A stretch of DNA of 64,000 nt from Micromonospora musae (GTDB taxonomy: Bacteria; Actinomycetota; Actinomycetes; Mycobacteriales; Micromonosporaceae): NCBI RefSeq assembly GCF_003626635.1, contig NZ_RAZT01000009.1, forward strand, positions 308,724 to 372,723, given 5' to 3'. Positions within the stretch are counted from its first letter, which is position 1. Each line of letters begins with the position of its first letter. The notes beneath the pieces are model-generated. The model was not told the origin of the DNA. It saw only the letters and a program-made list of their open reading frames with translations, and searched no databases. Shown here in pieces: positions 34,984-42,887 of this stretch. Position numbers and translations under genes: made by a program.

Positions 34984-36249
34984 ATGAGGCTGAGGCGGCG
35001 TTTGACGCTGTTGGGGGTGGCCGTCGCGGCCGCTCCACTGATCCTGGTCGGCTGCACCGCGGATTCGAAGAACGACGACCGGCAGGGCGGCAAACGCGCC
35101 GCGGCGCCGGAGCTCACCGTGACGCCCGGCGACCGGGCGAAGGACGTGCCGATCAGCGCCGAGGTCGGCACCCAGGTGGCGGGCGGCCGGGTGACCGGGG
35201 TCCGGATCACCGACGACAAGGGTAAGGAGATCAAGGCCGAGCCCCGCGAGGATGGCTCCGCCTGGGTGCCGAGCACCACGCTGCAACCGAAGCGGACGTA
35301 CACGGCCGAGGTGACCGCGACCGGCGACTCCGGTAAGACGACGACCCGCAAGACGACCTTCACCACCAGGCCGAAATCGACCAAACCGGCGGTGACCAGC
35401 ACCCTCTATTTCGCCGACAAACGGACGTACGGAACCGCGATGCCGGTGACGGTCGCATTCGACCCGCCCATTCCGAAAGAGGCCAGGGCGGATGTCCAGC
35501 GCCGGTTGTTCGTAAAGACGAACCCGCCGCAGCCGGGTGCCTGGTCATGGGTGGACGACGGTAGTCAGGTCTATTACCGGGCACCCGATTTCTGGCGGCC
35601 GGGCACGACGATCAGCGTCCGGTCCGGCCTGGAAGGGCTGCCGATCGGCAAGGACCTGGTCGGCGACGACGACCGGAGGTCGACGTCGAAGATCGGTCAG
35701 CAGGTCTCTCTGGAGATCGACAACGCCACGAAGCAGATGTCGGTGCTGCGCGACGGCAAGGTGATCCGCAAGATCCCGGTCAGCCTCGGCAAGCCGAGCA
35801 CGCCGACGTCCAGCGGCAAGATGGTGATCATGGAGCAGCACCAGTTCACCACGTTCGACACGACGGGTTCGGCCGACCCGTACGTGGTGGACGTGGAGGA
35901 CGCCCAGCGGCTCACCTGGGGCGGCGAGTTCATCCACGGTGCTCCGTGGTCGGAGGGGGACCAGGGCAGCACCAACGTCTCGCACGGCTGCACCAACGTC
36001 TCGGCCGCTGCCGCCGACTGGCTGATGAACAACACAAAGGTCGGTGACCTGGTAACCGTCAAGGGCACCGAGGTGGAGCTGCAGAACGGCAACGGCTGGA
36101 CCGCGTGGAACGTCAGCTGGGGCGAGTTCGTCAAGGGCAGCGCGCTGCCGGTGCCGAGCGGGCTGGGCCCCGCGCCGAGCCAGCCGGCGCATCCGGGCGC
36201 GGTCGCCGGCGGTTCGCCGGCCCCGCACCCCTCGGTGACGGGCGGCTGA
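34984..36249 (+). CDS. L,D-transpeptidase lipoprotein
   Basis: 421 residues. A lipoprotein signal peptide ends in the lipobox LILVGC, so the protein is anchored by Cys22. Two Ig-like domains (ELTVTPGDRAKDVPISAEVG and RTYGTAMPVTVAFDPPI) precede a YkuD catalytic domain. Its motif is HGAPWSEGDQGSTNVSHGC, with catalytic Cys336 in SHGCTNVS. It makes 3-3 cross-links in peptidoglycan, as do LdtMt2-type enzymes. A C-terminal extension (GSALPVPSGLGPAPSQPAHP) is Pro/Gly-rich. The ATG at 34984 has GGGGGGA 7 nt upstream. Confidence 0.93.
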   Translation: MRLRRRLTLLGVAVAAAPLILVGCTADSKNDDRQGGKRAAAPELTVTPGDRAKDVPISAEVGTQVAGGRVTGVRITDDKGKEIKAEPREDGSAWVPSTTLQPKRTYTAEVTATGDSGKTTTRKTTFTTRPKSTKPAVTSTLYFADKRTYGTAMPVTVAFDPPIPKEARADVQRRLFVKTNPPQPGAWSWVDDGSQVYYRAPDFWRPGTTISVRSGLEGLPIGKDLVGDDDRRSTSKIGQQVSLEIDNATKQMSVLRDGKVIRKIPVSLGKPSTPTSSGKMVIMEQHQFTTFDTTGSADPYVVDVEDAQRLTWGGEFIHGAPWSEGDQGSTNVSHGCTNVSAAAADWLMNNTKVGDLVTVKGTEVELQNGNGWTAWNVSWGEFVKGSALPVPSGLGPAPSQPAHPGAVAGGSPAPHPSVTGG

Positions 36250-36369
36250 CCGCCGTACCGCACCCGGGTCGGCCCGCCGTCGCGCGGGCCGACCCTGCCC
36301 GTCCCGCCGGCCCGGTGGCCCGACCTGTCGGCCGAGCTGTTCTCGGCCCGACCCGCGGTCCGGTCCGGG

Positions 36370-36510
36370 CTTGATCGTCTCGAACTCCATGAACTCGGGG
36401 CGTCCCGCCGCGCGGAGACCCCGACTTCACGGAAGGCGAGTCGATCACGAAAACGCCGCCGTGCGGAGACCCCGACTTCACGGAAGGCGAGTCGATCACG
36501 AAAACGCCGG
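36370..36510. repeat. 47-bp tandem repeat plus inverted degenerate copy between convergent genes
   Basis: The 47-bp unit beginning gcggagaccccgacttcacg (36412-36458) recurs perfectly at 36463-36509, 51 bp later. Upstream, 36370-36411 (beginning ttgatcgtctcgaactccat) is a degenerate inverse copy, so a transcript can fold into a large hairpin. The block lies between the transpeptidase stop at 36249 and the leftward gene that ends at 36551. It looks like a dispersed intergenic repeat that may also terminate transcription. No gene is seen in 36250-36550. Confidence 0.8.
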
Positions 36511-36550
36511 CCGGCCGGCGGGCCGCAGCCGGCCGCGCCGAGCGCCGACG

Positions 36551-37570
36551 TCAGGTCAGCCGGACGCGGGCGACGCCCGGGCCGATCAGGCTGCCGAGCC
36601 AGAGCAGCTCGCCGTGCTGACGTACCCCCGTGATCATCCAGTAGTCGCCGCGTGGGCCGTGCAGCGTGCGGCGAACGGTGCCCTCGCCGTCGACCAGCGC
36701 GACCAGGCCGTAGCGGCGCGGCTGCGGCTGCATGGCGTCGGGCAGCAACGCGGCGAGCTGGCGCAGCCTCGGGTGCGGCAGCAGCCGCTCGGCCACCGCC
36801 ACCCGCGGGCTGGGCAGCGCGATCCAGTAGGTGCCGTCGCCCACGGCCGAGAGATTGTCCGGATACGCGGGCAGGTCGGCCAGGACGCGGACCGCGCCGC
36901 CGGGCAGGTCGACGCGGAGCAGCCGGTGCGTGGTCGTCTCCACCAGCATCAGGGCCGACTCGTCCGGGGTCAGCGCGACCCCGTTCGGGAAGTAGAGGGC
37001 CTCCGCCACCACCTCGGCGCGTCGGTCGCCGGGCCGGTACGCGAGCACCCGACCGTTGGGCCGGTGCTCCAGCAGGTCCCGCTTCCAGTGCGAGACGGGG
37101 AAGCGGTCCGAGCTGTCGGTGAAGTAGATGGTGCCGTCCCGCGCCACTGCGGCGTTGTTGGCCAGGTGCACCGGGGGTGCCGTCCCGGTCAGCTCGTGCA
37201 CCGCGCCGTTCGGGGTGACCCGGAGCAGCCCCCGGTAGGCGTCGCAGACCACCAGCCCACCGCCGGTCGGGTCGAGCTCGATCCCGAGCGGCCGGCCGCC
37301 GGTCTCGGCCAGCAGCCGCGGCAGGGTCCCCGGCGGCGCGTCGGCTGGCCACCACCAGAGCCGGCCCTCCTCGTCGCCGCTGATCACCCGGCCGTCCGGG
37401 TCGACGACCACGTCCTCGGGGCCGGCCGCGCCGTCGGGCAGCGGCAGCAGCTCGACCGTGTCGAGCCGTCGGTCGGTGGCGGCCCACGGGCCGGTGAGTG
37501 GCGGCGGGACGGTGGCCGGCTCACGGACCGGCCGGATCAGCCGGGGAGGCCGGGGGTGGGGGACGACCAT
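36551..37570 (-). CDS. SMP-30/strictosidine-synthase-like beta-propeller protein
   Basis: 339 residues. It shows six-bladed propeller features: LPDGAAGPEDVVVDPDGRVI, GRPLGIELDPTGGGLVVCDA, ANNAAVARDGTIYFTDSSDR, LYFPNGVALTPDESALMLVE and YPDNLSAVGDGTYWIALP. This is the SMP-30/gluconolactonase/strictosidine synthase-like superfamily. Metal ligands of gluconolactonases (Glu near the start, Asn and Asp later) can be matched, so a lactonase or esterase is plausible. There is no signal peptide; a Pro-rich N terminus may be a linker. A minus-strand GACAAT box lies 6 nt before the ATG, suggesting a leaderless start. Confidence 0.75.
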   Translation of the reverse strand: MVVPHPRPPRLIRPVREPATVPPPLTGPWAATDRRLDTVELLPLPDGAAGPEDVVVDPDGRVISGDEEGRLWWWPADAPPGTLPRLLAETGGRPLGIELDPTGGGLVVCDAYRGLLRVTPNGAVHELTGTAPPVHLANNAAVARDGTIYFTDSSDRFPVSHWKRDLLEHRPNGRVLAYRPGDRRAEVVAEALYFPNGVALTPDESALMLVETTTHRLLRVDLPGGAVRVLADLPAYPDNLSAVGDGTYWIALPSPRVAVAERLLPHPRLRQLAALLPDAMQPQPRRYGLVALVDGEGTVRRTLHGPRGDYWMITGVRQHGELLWLGSLIGPGVARVRLT

Positions 37571-37749
37571 CCGACCATTGTCACCCGCCGATGTCCGGAT
37601 GCGCCGTCACCGGCCCGCGCCGGAGCGGCGCGCGGGTCGGCCGCGGCCCGGGCTTCGGCCCTGAGAGGGATCAGGGTCGGGTCGGGGTACGACCCTGGGC
37701 GTACCCGGAATCACTCCTGCGCAGGGGCGGAAGTGTCGGTGGTCGAGAC

Positions 37750-37755
37750 TAGATT
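37750..37755 (+). promoter_or_regulatory. -10 box of leaderless STAS gene
   Basis: TAGATT, 7 nt before the ATG at 37763, matching the TANNNT pattern of leaderless actinomycete promoters. Confidence 0.5.
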
Positions 37756-37762
37756 GGACGGC

Positions 37763-38245
37763 ATGGGAGAGCAGGTCAGCGAGCGTTTCCGCGTGCACGT
37801 GAGCGTGCGCGACGAGAGCGTGGACGTGCGCGCGGTCGGCGAGATCGACATCGCCACGGTGGGGGTGCTCCGCTCGGCGCTCTGGGCCGCGCCGTCGCGG
37901 TCGGTGCTGCGGGTCGACCTCTCCGGCGTCCGGCTGCTCTCCGCCGCCGGGGTGCGGGCGCTGGCCGCCGCGCACCTGCGGGTGCGCGCGCAGGGCGGCG
38001 AGCTGGTGCTGGTCGATCCGGCGCCGGTGGTGGCCCGGGTGCTGCGGGTCACCGGGCTGCACCGGGTCGTCCCGGTCGTCGAGGCGTCCCGGCCGGTGGC
38101 GGAGCCGCCGGCACCCGTGCGGCCGTCTCCGTCCCCGCTGCCGTCGCCGACCTCGTCCGCGCCGTCGCCGCTCGCGCCACCGGCGCCGACGATGCGACAC
38201 GTGCCGCCCGCGCCAGCCGCGCAGCCGGTGCTGGTGGCGGCCTGA
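37763..38245 (+). CDS. STAS-domain protein without the usual phospho-serine
   Basis: 160 residues. Residues 1-105 form an anti-sigma-factor antagonist-like STAS domain: VDVRAVGEIDIATVGVLRSA, VLRVDLSGVRLLSAAGVRAL and HLRVRAQGGELVLVDPAPVV. In SpoIIAA-type proteins the motif is DSSG with a phosphorylatable Ser. Here it is SAAG, so the acceptor Ser is Ala. The domain is followed by a 50-residue tail rich in Pro and Ser (about residues 117-160). It may be a partner-binding scaffold that is always active. The gene is isolated; no anti-sigma factor lies next to it. The start follows a TAGATT box by 7 nt. Confidence 0.75.
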   Translation: MGEQVSERFRVHVSVRDESVDVRAVGEIDIATVGVLRSALWAAPSRSVLRVDLSGVRLLSAAGVRALAAAHLRVRAQGGELVLVDPAPVVARVLRVTGLHRVVPVVEASRPVAEPPAPVRPSPSPLPSPTSSAPSPLAPPAPTMRHVPPAPAAQPVLVAA

Positions 38246-38330
38246 CCGCCCACCCCCGGCCGGGCGACGTGGTGGTCACCCGACGTTGAGAGCGCGGGCC
38301 GCCGAGCGGCGGATCATCGACCGGCGACCG

Positions 38331-38390
38331 GGCGATCGGCGACCCGGCGATCGGCGACCCGGCGATCGGCGACCGGGCGATCGGCGGTGG
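38331..38390. repeat. Four copies of a 15-bp tandem repeat
   Basis: GGCGATCGGCGACCC occurs at 38331-38345 and 38346-38360, with variants ending GACCG (38361-38375) and GGTGG (38376-38390). It lies between convergent genes and just before a terminator hairpin. The unit is a multiple of 3, but no gene covers it. Confidence 0.75.
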
Positions 38391-38392
38391 GG

Positions 38393-38429
38393 TCGCGGGG
38401 CCGCTGACGCTCCGTCGGCGGCCCCGCGA
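38393..38429 (-). terminator. Hairpin after the FKBP gene
   Basis: A 12-bp stem, TCGCGGGGCCGC and GCGGCCCCGCGA, with a 13-nt loop, 4 bp past the stop of the leftward gene at 38434. Confidence 0.65.
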
Positions 38430-38433
38430 GTGC

Positions 38434-38823
38434 TCAGCGCACGCCGAGCAGGTCCACCACGAAGATCAGGGTCTCGCCCGGACGGATGGCGCCGGCGGCG
38501 CCCCGGTCCCCGTAGCCCAGGTGCGGCGGGATGACCAGCCGGCGGCGGCCGCCGACACGCATGCCGACCACGCCCTGGTCCCAGCCGGCGATCACCTGTC
38601 CGCCGCCGAGCGGGAACTCGAAGGGCTCACCCCGGTTCCAGGACGCGTCGAACTCGCGTCCGGTCGAGTGTCCGACGCCGACGTAGTGCACGGTGGCCAG
38701 CTGGCCCGGCTGGGCCTCCGGACCGTCGCCGACCGTGAGGTCCTCGACCACGAGGTCGGCGGGGGGCGCGCCCTCGATCGGGGTCACGTCGGGCTTGCCC
38801 GAGCGGGCACCTGGCTGGTTCAT
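38434..38823 (-). CDS. FKBP-type peptidyl-prolyl isomerase
   Basis: 129 residues. A single FKBP domain with VHYVGVGHSTGREFDASWNR, FPLGGGQVIAGWDQGVVGMR and the C-terminal GRRRLVIPPHLGYGDRGAAG and LIFVVDLLGVR. It catalyses proline isomerisation in folding proteins. No signal peptide is evident, so it is cytoplasmic. The ATG has GGAG 9 nt upstream. The gene is divergent from the TerC gene with a 238-bp gap. Confidence 0.93.
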   Translation of the reverse strand: MNQPGARSGKPDVTPIEGAPPADLVVEDLTVGDGPEAQPGQLATVHYVGVGHSTGREFDASWNRGEPFEFPLGGGQVIAGWDQGVVGMRVGGRRRLVIPPHLGYGDRGAAGAIRPGETLIFVVDLLGVR

Positions 38824-39061
38824 CGGTAAAACTCCTGCCGTGTTGGGTGATGTGGCCCGGTCAGCACCGATCCTGCCGGATCGTGGCAGGCCGATGTGCG
38901 GCAGCCCGCCGAGGCGACCTTCGCGGACCGAACCTGGCGGAGCGGTCCCGCCGCCCGCGACGCTGGCCTAGGCTCGGAGGCGCCCCCGCCTCAGGTCCCC
39001 CGTCCTCGCGCGGCGAGCGGCGGGAAGTGACCGTGGGAAGCGGTCGATGCGGAGGGCACCG

Positions 39062-40036
39062 GTGGGCGACGCGACGTTCCCGGCGCCGCTCTGGGCCTGG
39101 GCCGCCGTCACCGTGGTCATCGTGGTCATGCTCGCGATCGACCTGCTCTCGCACCGGGACAACCACGTCATCGAGCTGCGCGAGGCGTTGATCTGGAGCG
39201 CCGTCTGGATCGGAGCCGGTCTCCTCTTCGGCCTCGTCATCTGGTTCTGGCGCGGCGGCGAGCCGGCGGTCGCCTACTACTCCGGATACCTGCTGGAGAA
39301 GGCGCTGTCGGTGGACAACGTCTTCGTCTTCGCCCTGCTCTTCGGCTACTTCCGGGTACCCGCCGCCTACCAGCACAAGGTGCTGTTCTGGGGGGTGGTC
39401 GGGGCGTTGGTGTTCCGGTTGGCCTTCATCATCGCCGGCGCCGAGCTGCTGCAGCGGCTCGCCTGGGCCGGGGTGGTGCTCGGCGCGTTCCTGATCTGGA
39501 CCGGCTGGCGGCTGGCCGTACGCGGCGAACCCGACGTCGACCCGGAGCGCAACCGGGTGGTCCGGCTCTTCCGCCGCCTGGTCCCGACCGAGGCCGGTTA
39601 CCACGGCGACCGGTTCACCGTACGGGCCGGCGGGCGGCGGCGGGCGACCCTGCTGCTGGTGTCACTGGTCGCGATCGAGGCCACCGACGTGGTCTTCGCC
39701 ATCGACTCGGTGGCGGCGATCCTGGCGATCACCACCAACACGTTCCTCGTCTGGACGGCCAACGCCTTCGCCGTACTGGGGCTGCGCAGCCTCTACTTCT
39801 GCCTCGCCGGGCTGCTGCGGCACTTCGGCTACCTCCGGTACGGGCTGGCCGTCCTGCTGGCCTTCGCCGGGCTGAAGTTGATCCTGGCGGAGACGCCGGT
39901 GGGGAAGCTGCCGATCTGGCTCACCTTCACGGTGGTGGTGGTGACCCTCTCCGTGTCGATCGGCTGGAGCGCGTTCTCCGCCCGACGGGGTCGCAGCCGC
40001 GCGGCGGGCGGCCGGGGCGAGGGCGGGAAGCCCTGA
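39062..40036 (+). CDS. TerC/Alx-family membrane protein
   Basis: 324 residues from GTG 39062, chosen for GGAGGG at 39051-39056. About eight helices. Family signatures are GYLLEKALSVDNVFVFALLF, TWWVW-like positions replaced by VGALVFRLAFIIAG, and VSLVAIEATDVVFAIDSVAA, with the two acidic motifs (SVDN and ATDVVFAIDS). TerC proteins are linked to tellurite resistance and, more generally, to metal (Mn) homeostasis of secreted-protein loading. A ter operon is not present. No yybP-ykoY riboswitch was recognised upstream. Confidence 0.92.
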   Translation: MGDATFPAPLWAWAAVTVVIVVMLAIDLLSHRDNHVIELREALIWSAVWIGAGLLFGLVIWFWRGGEPAVAYYSGYLLEKALSVDNVFVFALLFGYFRVPAAYQHKVLFWGVVGALVFRLAFIIAGAELLQRLAWAGVVLGAFLIWTGWRLAVRGEPDVDPERNRVVRLFRRLVPTEAGYHGDRFTVRAGGRRRATLLLVSLVAIEATDVVFAIDSVAAILAITTNTFLVWTANAFAVLGLRSLYFCLAGLLRHFGYLRYGLAVLLAFAGLKLILAETPVGKLPIWLTFTVVVVTLSVSIGWSAFSARRGRSRAAGGRGEGGKP

Positions 40037-40107
40037 CGGCGATCCGGCCGGGTGCCCGCCGCGGACGGTGCGGGCCGAGTCGGGGTCGGGCGGGTGGTGG
40101 GCCCGGC

Positions 40108-40836
40108 TCAGGCCGGGGCGGAGACCGGGCGGTCGAGCTGCGCCGCGAGCAGTGCGGGCGCCTCGGCCAGCGACGGTCCGTACCAGGTCAGGTGCCGGCC
40201 GCAGAGCAGGGCGCACGGTGTGCCGGGGAAGGCCTCCGGGCCGTCGTCGGCGGTGAAACGGTACGGCTCGTCGGGGAGCACCACGAGCTCCGCGCCGACG
40301 TCGCGCAGCTCGGCGAGGGGCGGGCGGGGGTAGCGCTCGGGGTGCCCCTCGTAGGAGTTCAGCACGCCGAGCCGGCGCAACACGTCGCCGGCGAAGGTGC
40401 CGGACCCGAGGACCACCCAGGGGCGCCGCCAGACCGGTACCACGGCTCGGCGGGCCGGCGACAACCGTGGCGGCTCGGCCCAGGCGCGGCGGGCGGCGTC
40501 GAGCCACGCCGGCTCCCGCGTCGCGCCGAGCGCGGTGAGCAGGTCGGCCAGTTCGGTGAGCGCCTCGGGGACGGTACGCGGGTAGGTGACCCGCACCGGC
40601 ACCCCTGCCGCGACCAGCGCGTCGGCGTCCTCGCGGCGGTTCTCCTCGACGTTGAGCAGCACGAGATCCGGGCGTAGCGCGAGCACCCGCTCCAGGTCCG
40701 GGTACTTGCTGCCGCCCACCCGCGGCACGTCCAGCCCGGCCGGGTGGCTGCACCAGTCGGTGGCGCCGACGAGTACGCCGGGCAGGGTGACCGCCACCGC
40801 CTCGGTCAGCGACGGTACGAGAGACACGACCCGCAC
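40108..40836 (-). CDS. BtuF-like helical-backbone metal receptor, apparently cytoplasmic
   Basis: 242 residues. VVSLVPSLTEAVAVTLPGVL, VGATDWCSHPAGLD, VGGSKYPDLERVLALRPDLV, and VRVTYPRTVPEALTELADLL are the periplasmic-binding-protein class III (cobalamin/iron receptor) pattern. There is no signal peptide or lipobox, and no ABC transporter genes adjoin. It may bind cobalamin, iron chelate or another ligand inside the cell, or be a moonlighting paralogue. It runs convergently with the TerC gene. Confidence 0.8.
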   Translation of the reverse strand: MRVVSLVPSLTEAVAVTLPGVLVGATDWCSHPAGLDVPRVGGSKYPDLERVLALRPDLVLLNVEENRREDADALVAAGVPVRVTYPRTVPEALTELADLLTALGATREPAWLDAARRAWAEPPRLSPARRAVVPVWRRPWVVLGSGTFAGDVLRRLGVLNSYEGHPERYPRPPLAELRDVGAELVVLPDEPYRFTADDGPEAFPGTPCALLCGRHLTWYGPSLAEAPALLAAQLDRPVSAPA

Positions 40837-40882
40837 ACTCGACCCCCAGCTCTGCGCGCCCGGACGGGCGCCGGTGGGTAGA

Positions 40883-41440
40883 TCATGCCTGGCCGGCGTC
40901 GACCAGCGCGGTCACGTCGAGGTGGGCGGGGCGACAGTCGGCGGTGTCGACGTAGCGGCGGAGCGCGACGTTGACGTGTTCGCGCAGGCCGACGGTGCGC
41001 GCACCGGCCACGATCTCCACGCGGAGCCACAGGTCGGGCCGGTGCGGGTCGCCGGTGAGCACCACCCGTGCCCGCCGGATCCGCGGATCGCCGGTGAGGT
41101 CGCGTTCCAGCGCGCGGGTGAGCGCCCCGGCGGCCAACCGGGTCCGGCCCCGCCGGCCGGGGTGGACGAGGGTGCCGCGCCGCCCCACGCCGGCCCCGCC
41201 CAGCTCCCGTAGCAACAGCCAGAGACCGCTCGTGGCGGCGAGCAGCCCGGCGGCGGCCGCGGCCAGCGGGGCCCACGGGGTGGCGAGCTCCCAGGAGCGG
41301 CGCAGTCCCGTGCCGAGCAGCACGCCGGACGGATCCCCGCCGGGGAGCCATCCGAGGCTCTGCGCCAGCACGACCCCGCCCAGCGCGACCAGCAGCAGCG
41401 CCACGACGGTCCAGAGCACCCGGTGCGCGGCGTGGGTCAC
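40883..41440 (-). CDS. Membrane protein of the Asp23 cluster, DUF6286-like (copy 2)
   Basis: 185 residues from a GTG overlapping the previous stop by 4 nt. Two hydrophobic helices (LWTVVALLLVALGGVVLAQ and a second about residues 54-75) are followed by a soluble part (LERDLTGDPRIRRARVVLTG and LWLRVEIVAGARTVGLREHV) reminiscent of the Asp23/DUF6286 fold. It is a likely membrane anchor for the Asp23 protein. It may be paralogous to the gene just upstream, since both have a 2-TM start and an RIRRARV-type segment. Confidence 0.65.
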   Translation of the reverse strand: MTHAAHRVLWTVVALLLVALGGVVLAQSLGWLPGGDPSGVLLGTGLRRSWELATPWAPLAAAAAGLLAATSGLWLLLRELGGAGVGRRGTLVHPGRRGRTRLAAGALTRALERDLTGDPRIRRARVVLTGDPHRPDLWLRVEIVAGARTVGLREHVNVALRRYVDTADCRPAHLDVTALVDAGQA

Positions 41441-41955
41441 GCCGCCCGCCGCCCGGACGGCAGCCACACCTCGATCGGGCCGGGCCGGGGCGCGGCCAGC
41501 CGGTGCAGCTCCTGCCGCACGGCGAACTCCACCTCGTCGCGGCTCGCCGGGTCGCCGGTGACCACCACCCGGGGCCGCCACTGCGCGCCGTGTCCCCGTA
41601 TCCGGACGCGGGCCCGCCGTACGCCCGGCACCGAGGCGGCGGCCACGGTCAGCCGCCGCTCCAGGCGACGCCGGTGCAGGTGCCAGCCGTCGCCGACGTC
41701 CAGCCGTTGCGGTCTCCACCGCCGCAGTTCGGCGACGAGAAGGCCGAGCCCGAGCAGGACAGCGCCGATCGCCGCCGCCCGCACCGGCCAGTCGTCCCAC
41801 CGGGTCTCCCCGAGCGGGGCGGCCCACCCCGCGACGTCGACGAGCAGCGCCGGTCGGCCGGCCGCGGCCGCCCCCGCCGCCACGGCCAGCAGCACGCCGC
41901 CGACGAGCAGCACGACGGCGAGCAACAGGGTGGCCAGCCGGTTGGCGGTACGCAT
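41437..41955 (-). CDS. Membrane protein of the Asp23 cluster, DUF6286-like (copy 1)
   Basis: 172 residues. One N-terminal helix (LATLLLAVVLLVGGVLLAVA), then a second (VRAAAIGAVLLGLGLLVAEL), and a soluble region with LTVAAASVPGVRRARVRIRG and RVVVTGDPASRDEVEFAVRQ. GGGAG precedes the ATG by 5 nt. It follows the Asp23 gene by 27 bp and is coupled to the next gene by a GTGA overlap. Function is thought to be envelope-stress related by association. Confidence 0.65.
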   Translation of the reverse strand: MRTANRLATLLLAVVLLVGGVLLAVAAGAAAAGRPALLVDVAGWAAPLGETRWDDWPVRAAAIGAVLLGLGLLVAELRRWRPQRLDVGDGWHLHRRRLERRLTVAAASVPGVRRARVRIRGHGAQWRPRVVVTGDPASRDEVEFAVRQELHRLAAPRPGPIEVWLPSGRRAA

Positions 41956-41982
41956 CTCAGCTCCCGGCGGCGGTCCGGCCGG

Positions 41983-42321
41983 TCACGTCGGCACCGGCAC
42001 GTCGACGCCCGGTACGACGACGTCCGTCACCGTGACGGTCACCTCCCGCACGGTCAGCCCGGTCGACGACGTCACCTGGTCGATCACCGCGTCCCGGATG
42101 GCGTCGGCGACGGTCAGCACGCTGCGGCCGTACCAGGTGACCACGTCCACGTCGACGCTCACCGTCCGGTCGTCCTGGCGGACCGTCACCCCGTACGGCC
42201 GGGCCGGCACGATGACCAGGCTGTGCACGCCGGGAGCGTGCCGGGCCGCCTGAGCGCTGATCCGCGCGACGGCGTCCGGGGCGACCCGGGTGGGGCCCGG
42301 GTCGGTCGTCGGGTCGGTCAT
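41983..42321 (-). CDS. Asp23/Gls24-family envelope stress protein
   Basis: 112 residues. VARISAQAARHAPGVHSLVI, VRQDDRTVSVDVDVVTWYGR and VLTVADAIRDAVIDQVTSST match the Asp23 domain, and the protein ends in VTVTDVVVPGVDVP. Asp23-family proteins associate with the membrane through an anchor such as AmaP and respond to cell wall stress. Two putative anchor genes follow. GGGAGGCACCG lies upstream of the ATG at 42321. The gene is separated from the upstream small membrane gene by a MITE-like palindrome. Confidence 0.85.
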   Translation of the reverse strand: MTDPTTDPGPTRVAPDAVARISAQAARHAPGVHSLVIVPARPYGVTVRQDDRTVSVDVDVVTWYGRSVLTVADAIRDAVIDQVTSSTGLTVREVTVTVTDVVVPGVDVPVPT

Positions 42322-42338
42322 CGGTGCCTCCCTGCCTT

Positions 42339-42506
42339 TAGTGCGGTGTCCAGAAACGTTCACCGGGCCGCGCCGGGCCCAGACGACGACCGGCCGCGTT
42401 GGAGTCTGGCCTGGATACAACACCGGTATCCAGGCCAGACTCCGCCTTGCCGGACCGCCGCCTGGACCTCGCCGCGACACCGCCAACGTTCGTGGACACC
42501 GCACTA
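42339..42506. mobile_element. 168-bp MITE-like palindrome
   Basis: Terminal inverted repeats TAGTGCGGTGTCCA...AACGTT (42339-42360) and its inverse (42485-42506) match in 20 of 22 positions. An inner perfect hairpin GGAGTCTGGCCTGGATAC (42401-42418) with its complement (42426-42443) has a 7-nt loop. Between the two, the arms remain loosely complementary. TA at each end is consistent with a TA target duplication, as for IS630/mariner-type MITEs. No transposase is encoded. The right repeat contains the stop codon of the small membrane gene at 42504. Confidence 0.65.
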
Positions 42507-42686
42507 GCGCCGCCGCGCGACCCGGTCGCCGAGTCCGGTCGCCGCGACGTCGCCGCCCAGGATCCGGACCGCGAGCCAACCGACCAGGCCGGCCAGCAGG
42601 ACGAGGCCGGCTGCCGCCGCGCCGGCCAGCGCCCCGCCGGCTGTCAGCAGCAGAGCGGCGAGAACGCCGAACCACGGTCGTGACAT
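42504..42686 (-). CDS. Small membrane protein, 60 aa, Asp23-cluster member
   Basis: The protein is almost wholly hydrophobic (MSRPWFGVLAALLLTAGGAL, GAAAAGLVLLAGLVGWLAVR) with a basic tail ending VARRR. GGGAGGTGCC precedes the ATG. Small membrane proteins of this type (DUF2273-like) accompany Asp23 proteins. The stop codon TAG lies in the right terminal repeat of the MITE-like element, so the C terminus may be truncated or extended relative to the ancestor. Confidence 0.65.
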   Translation of the reverse strand: MSRPWFGVLAALLLTAGGALAGAAAAGLVLLAGLVGWLAVRILGGDVAATGLGDRVARRR

Positions 42687-42887
42687 GGCACCTCCCGGCC
42701 GGCGCGCTACCGACGTGCAGGTGGATACACGCTCGTCGGGCGTCGGAACGTGGCGATTATGTGATTCACATCACACAGCTCATCATCGTCGGTTCGTCGG
42801 TGCGGCCCGGGCCGCACCGGCGACGCGGCTCCCATGATCCACCCCTAGACTCGGTCGGTCGACCGATCGGCGGATGGAATCAGGCGG

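Noticed and set aside
38824..39061. Possible yybP-ykoY manganese riboswitch before the TerC gene
   Set aside because: I could not find the conserved internal-loop strands; only ordinary GC-rich sequence is present.
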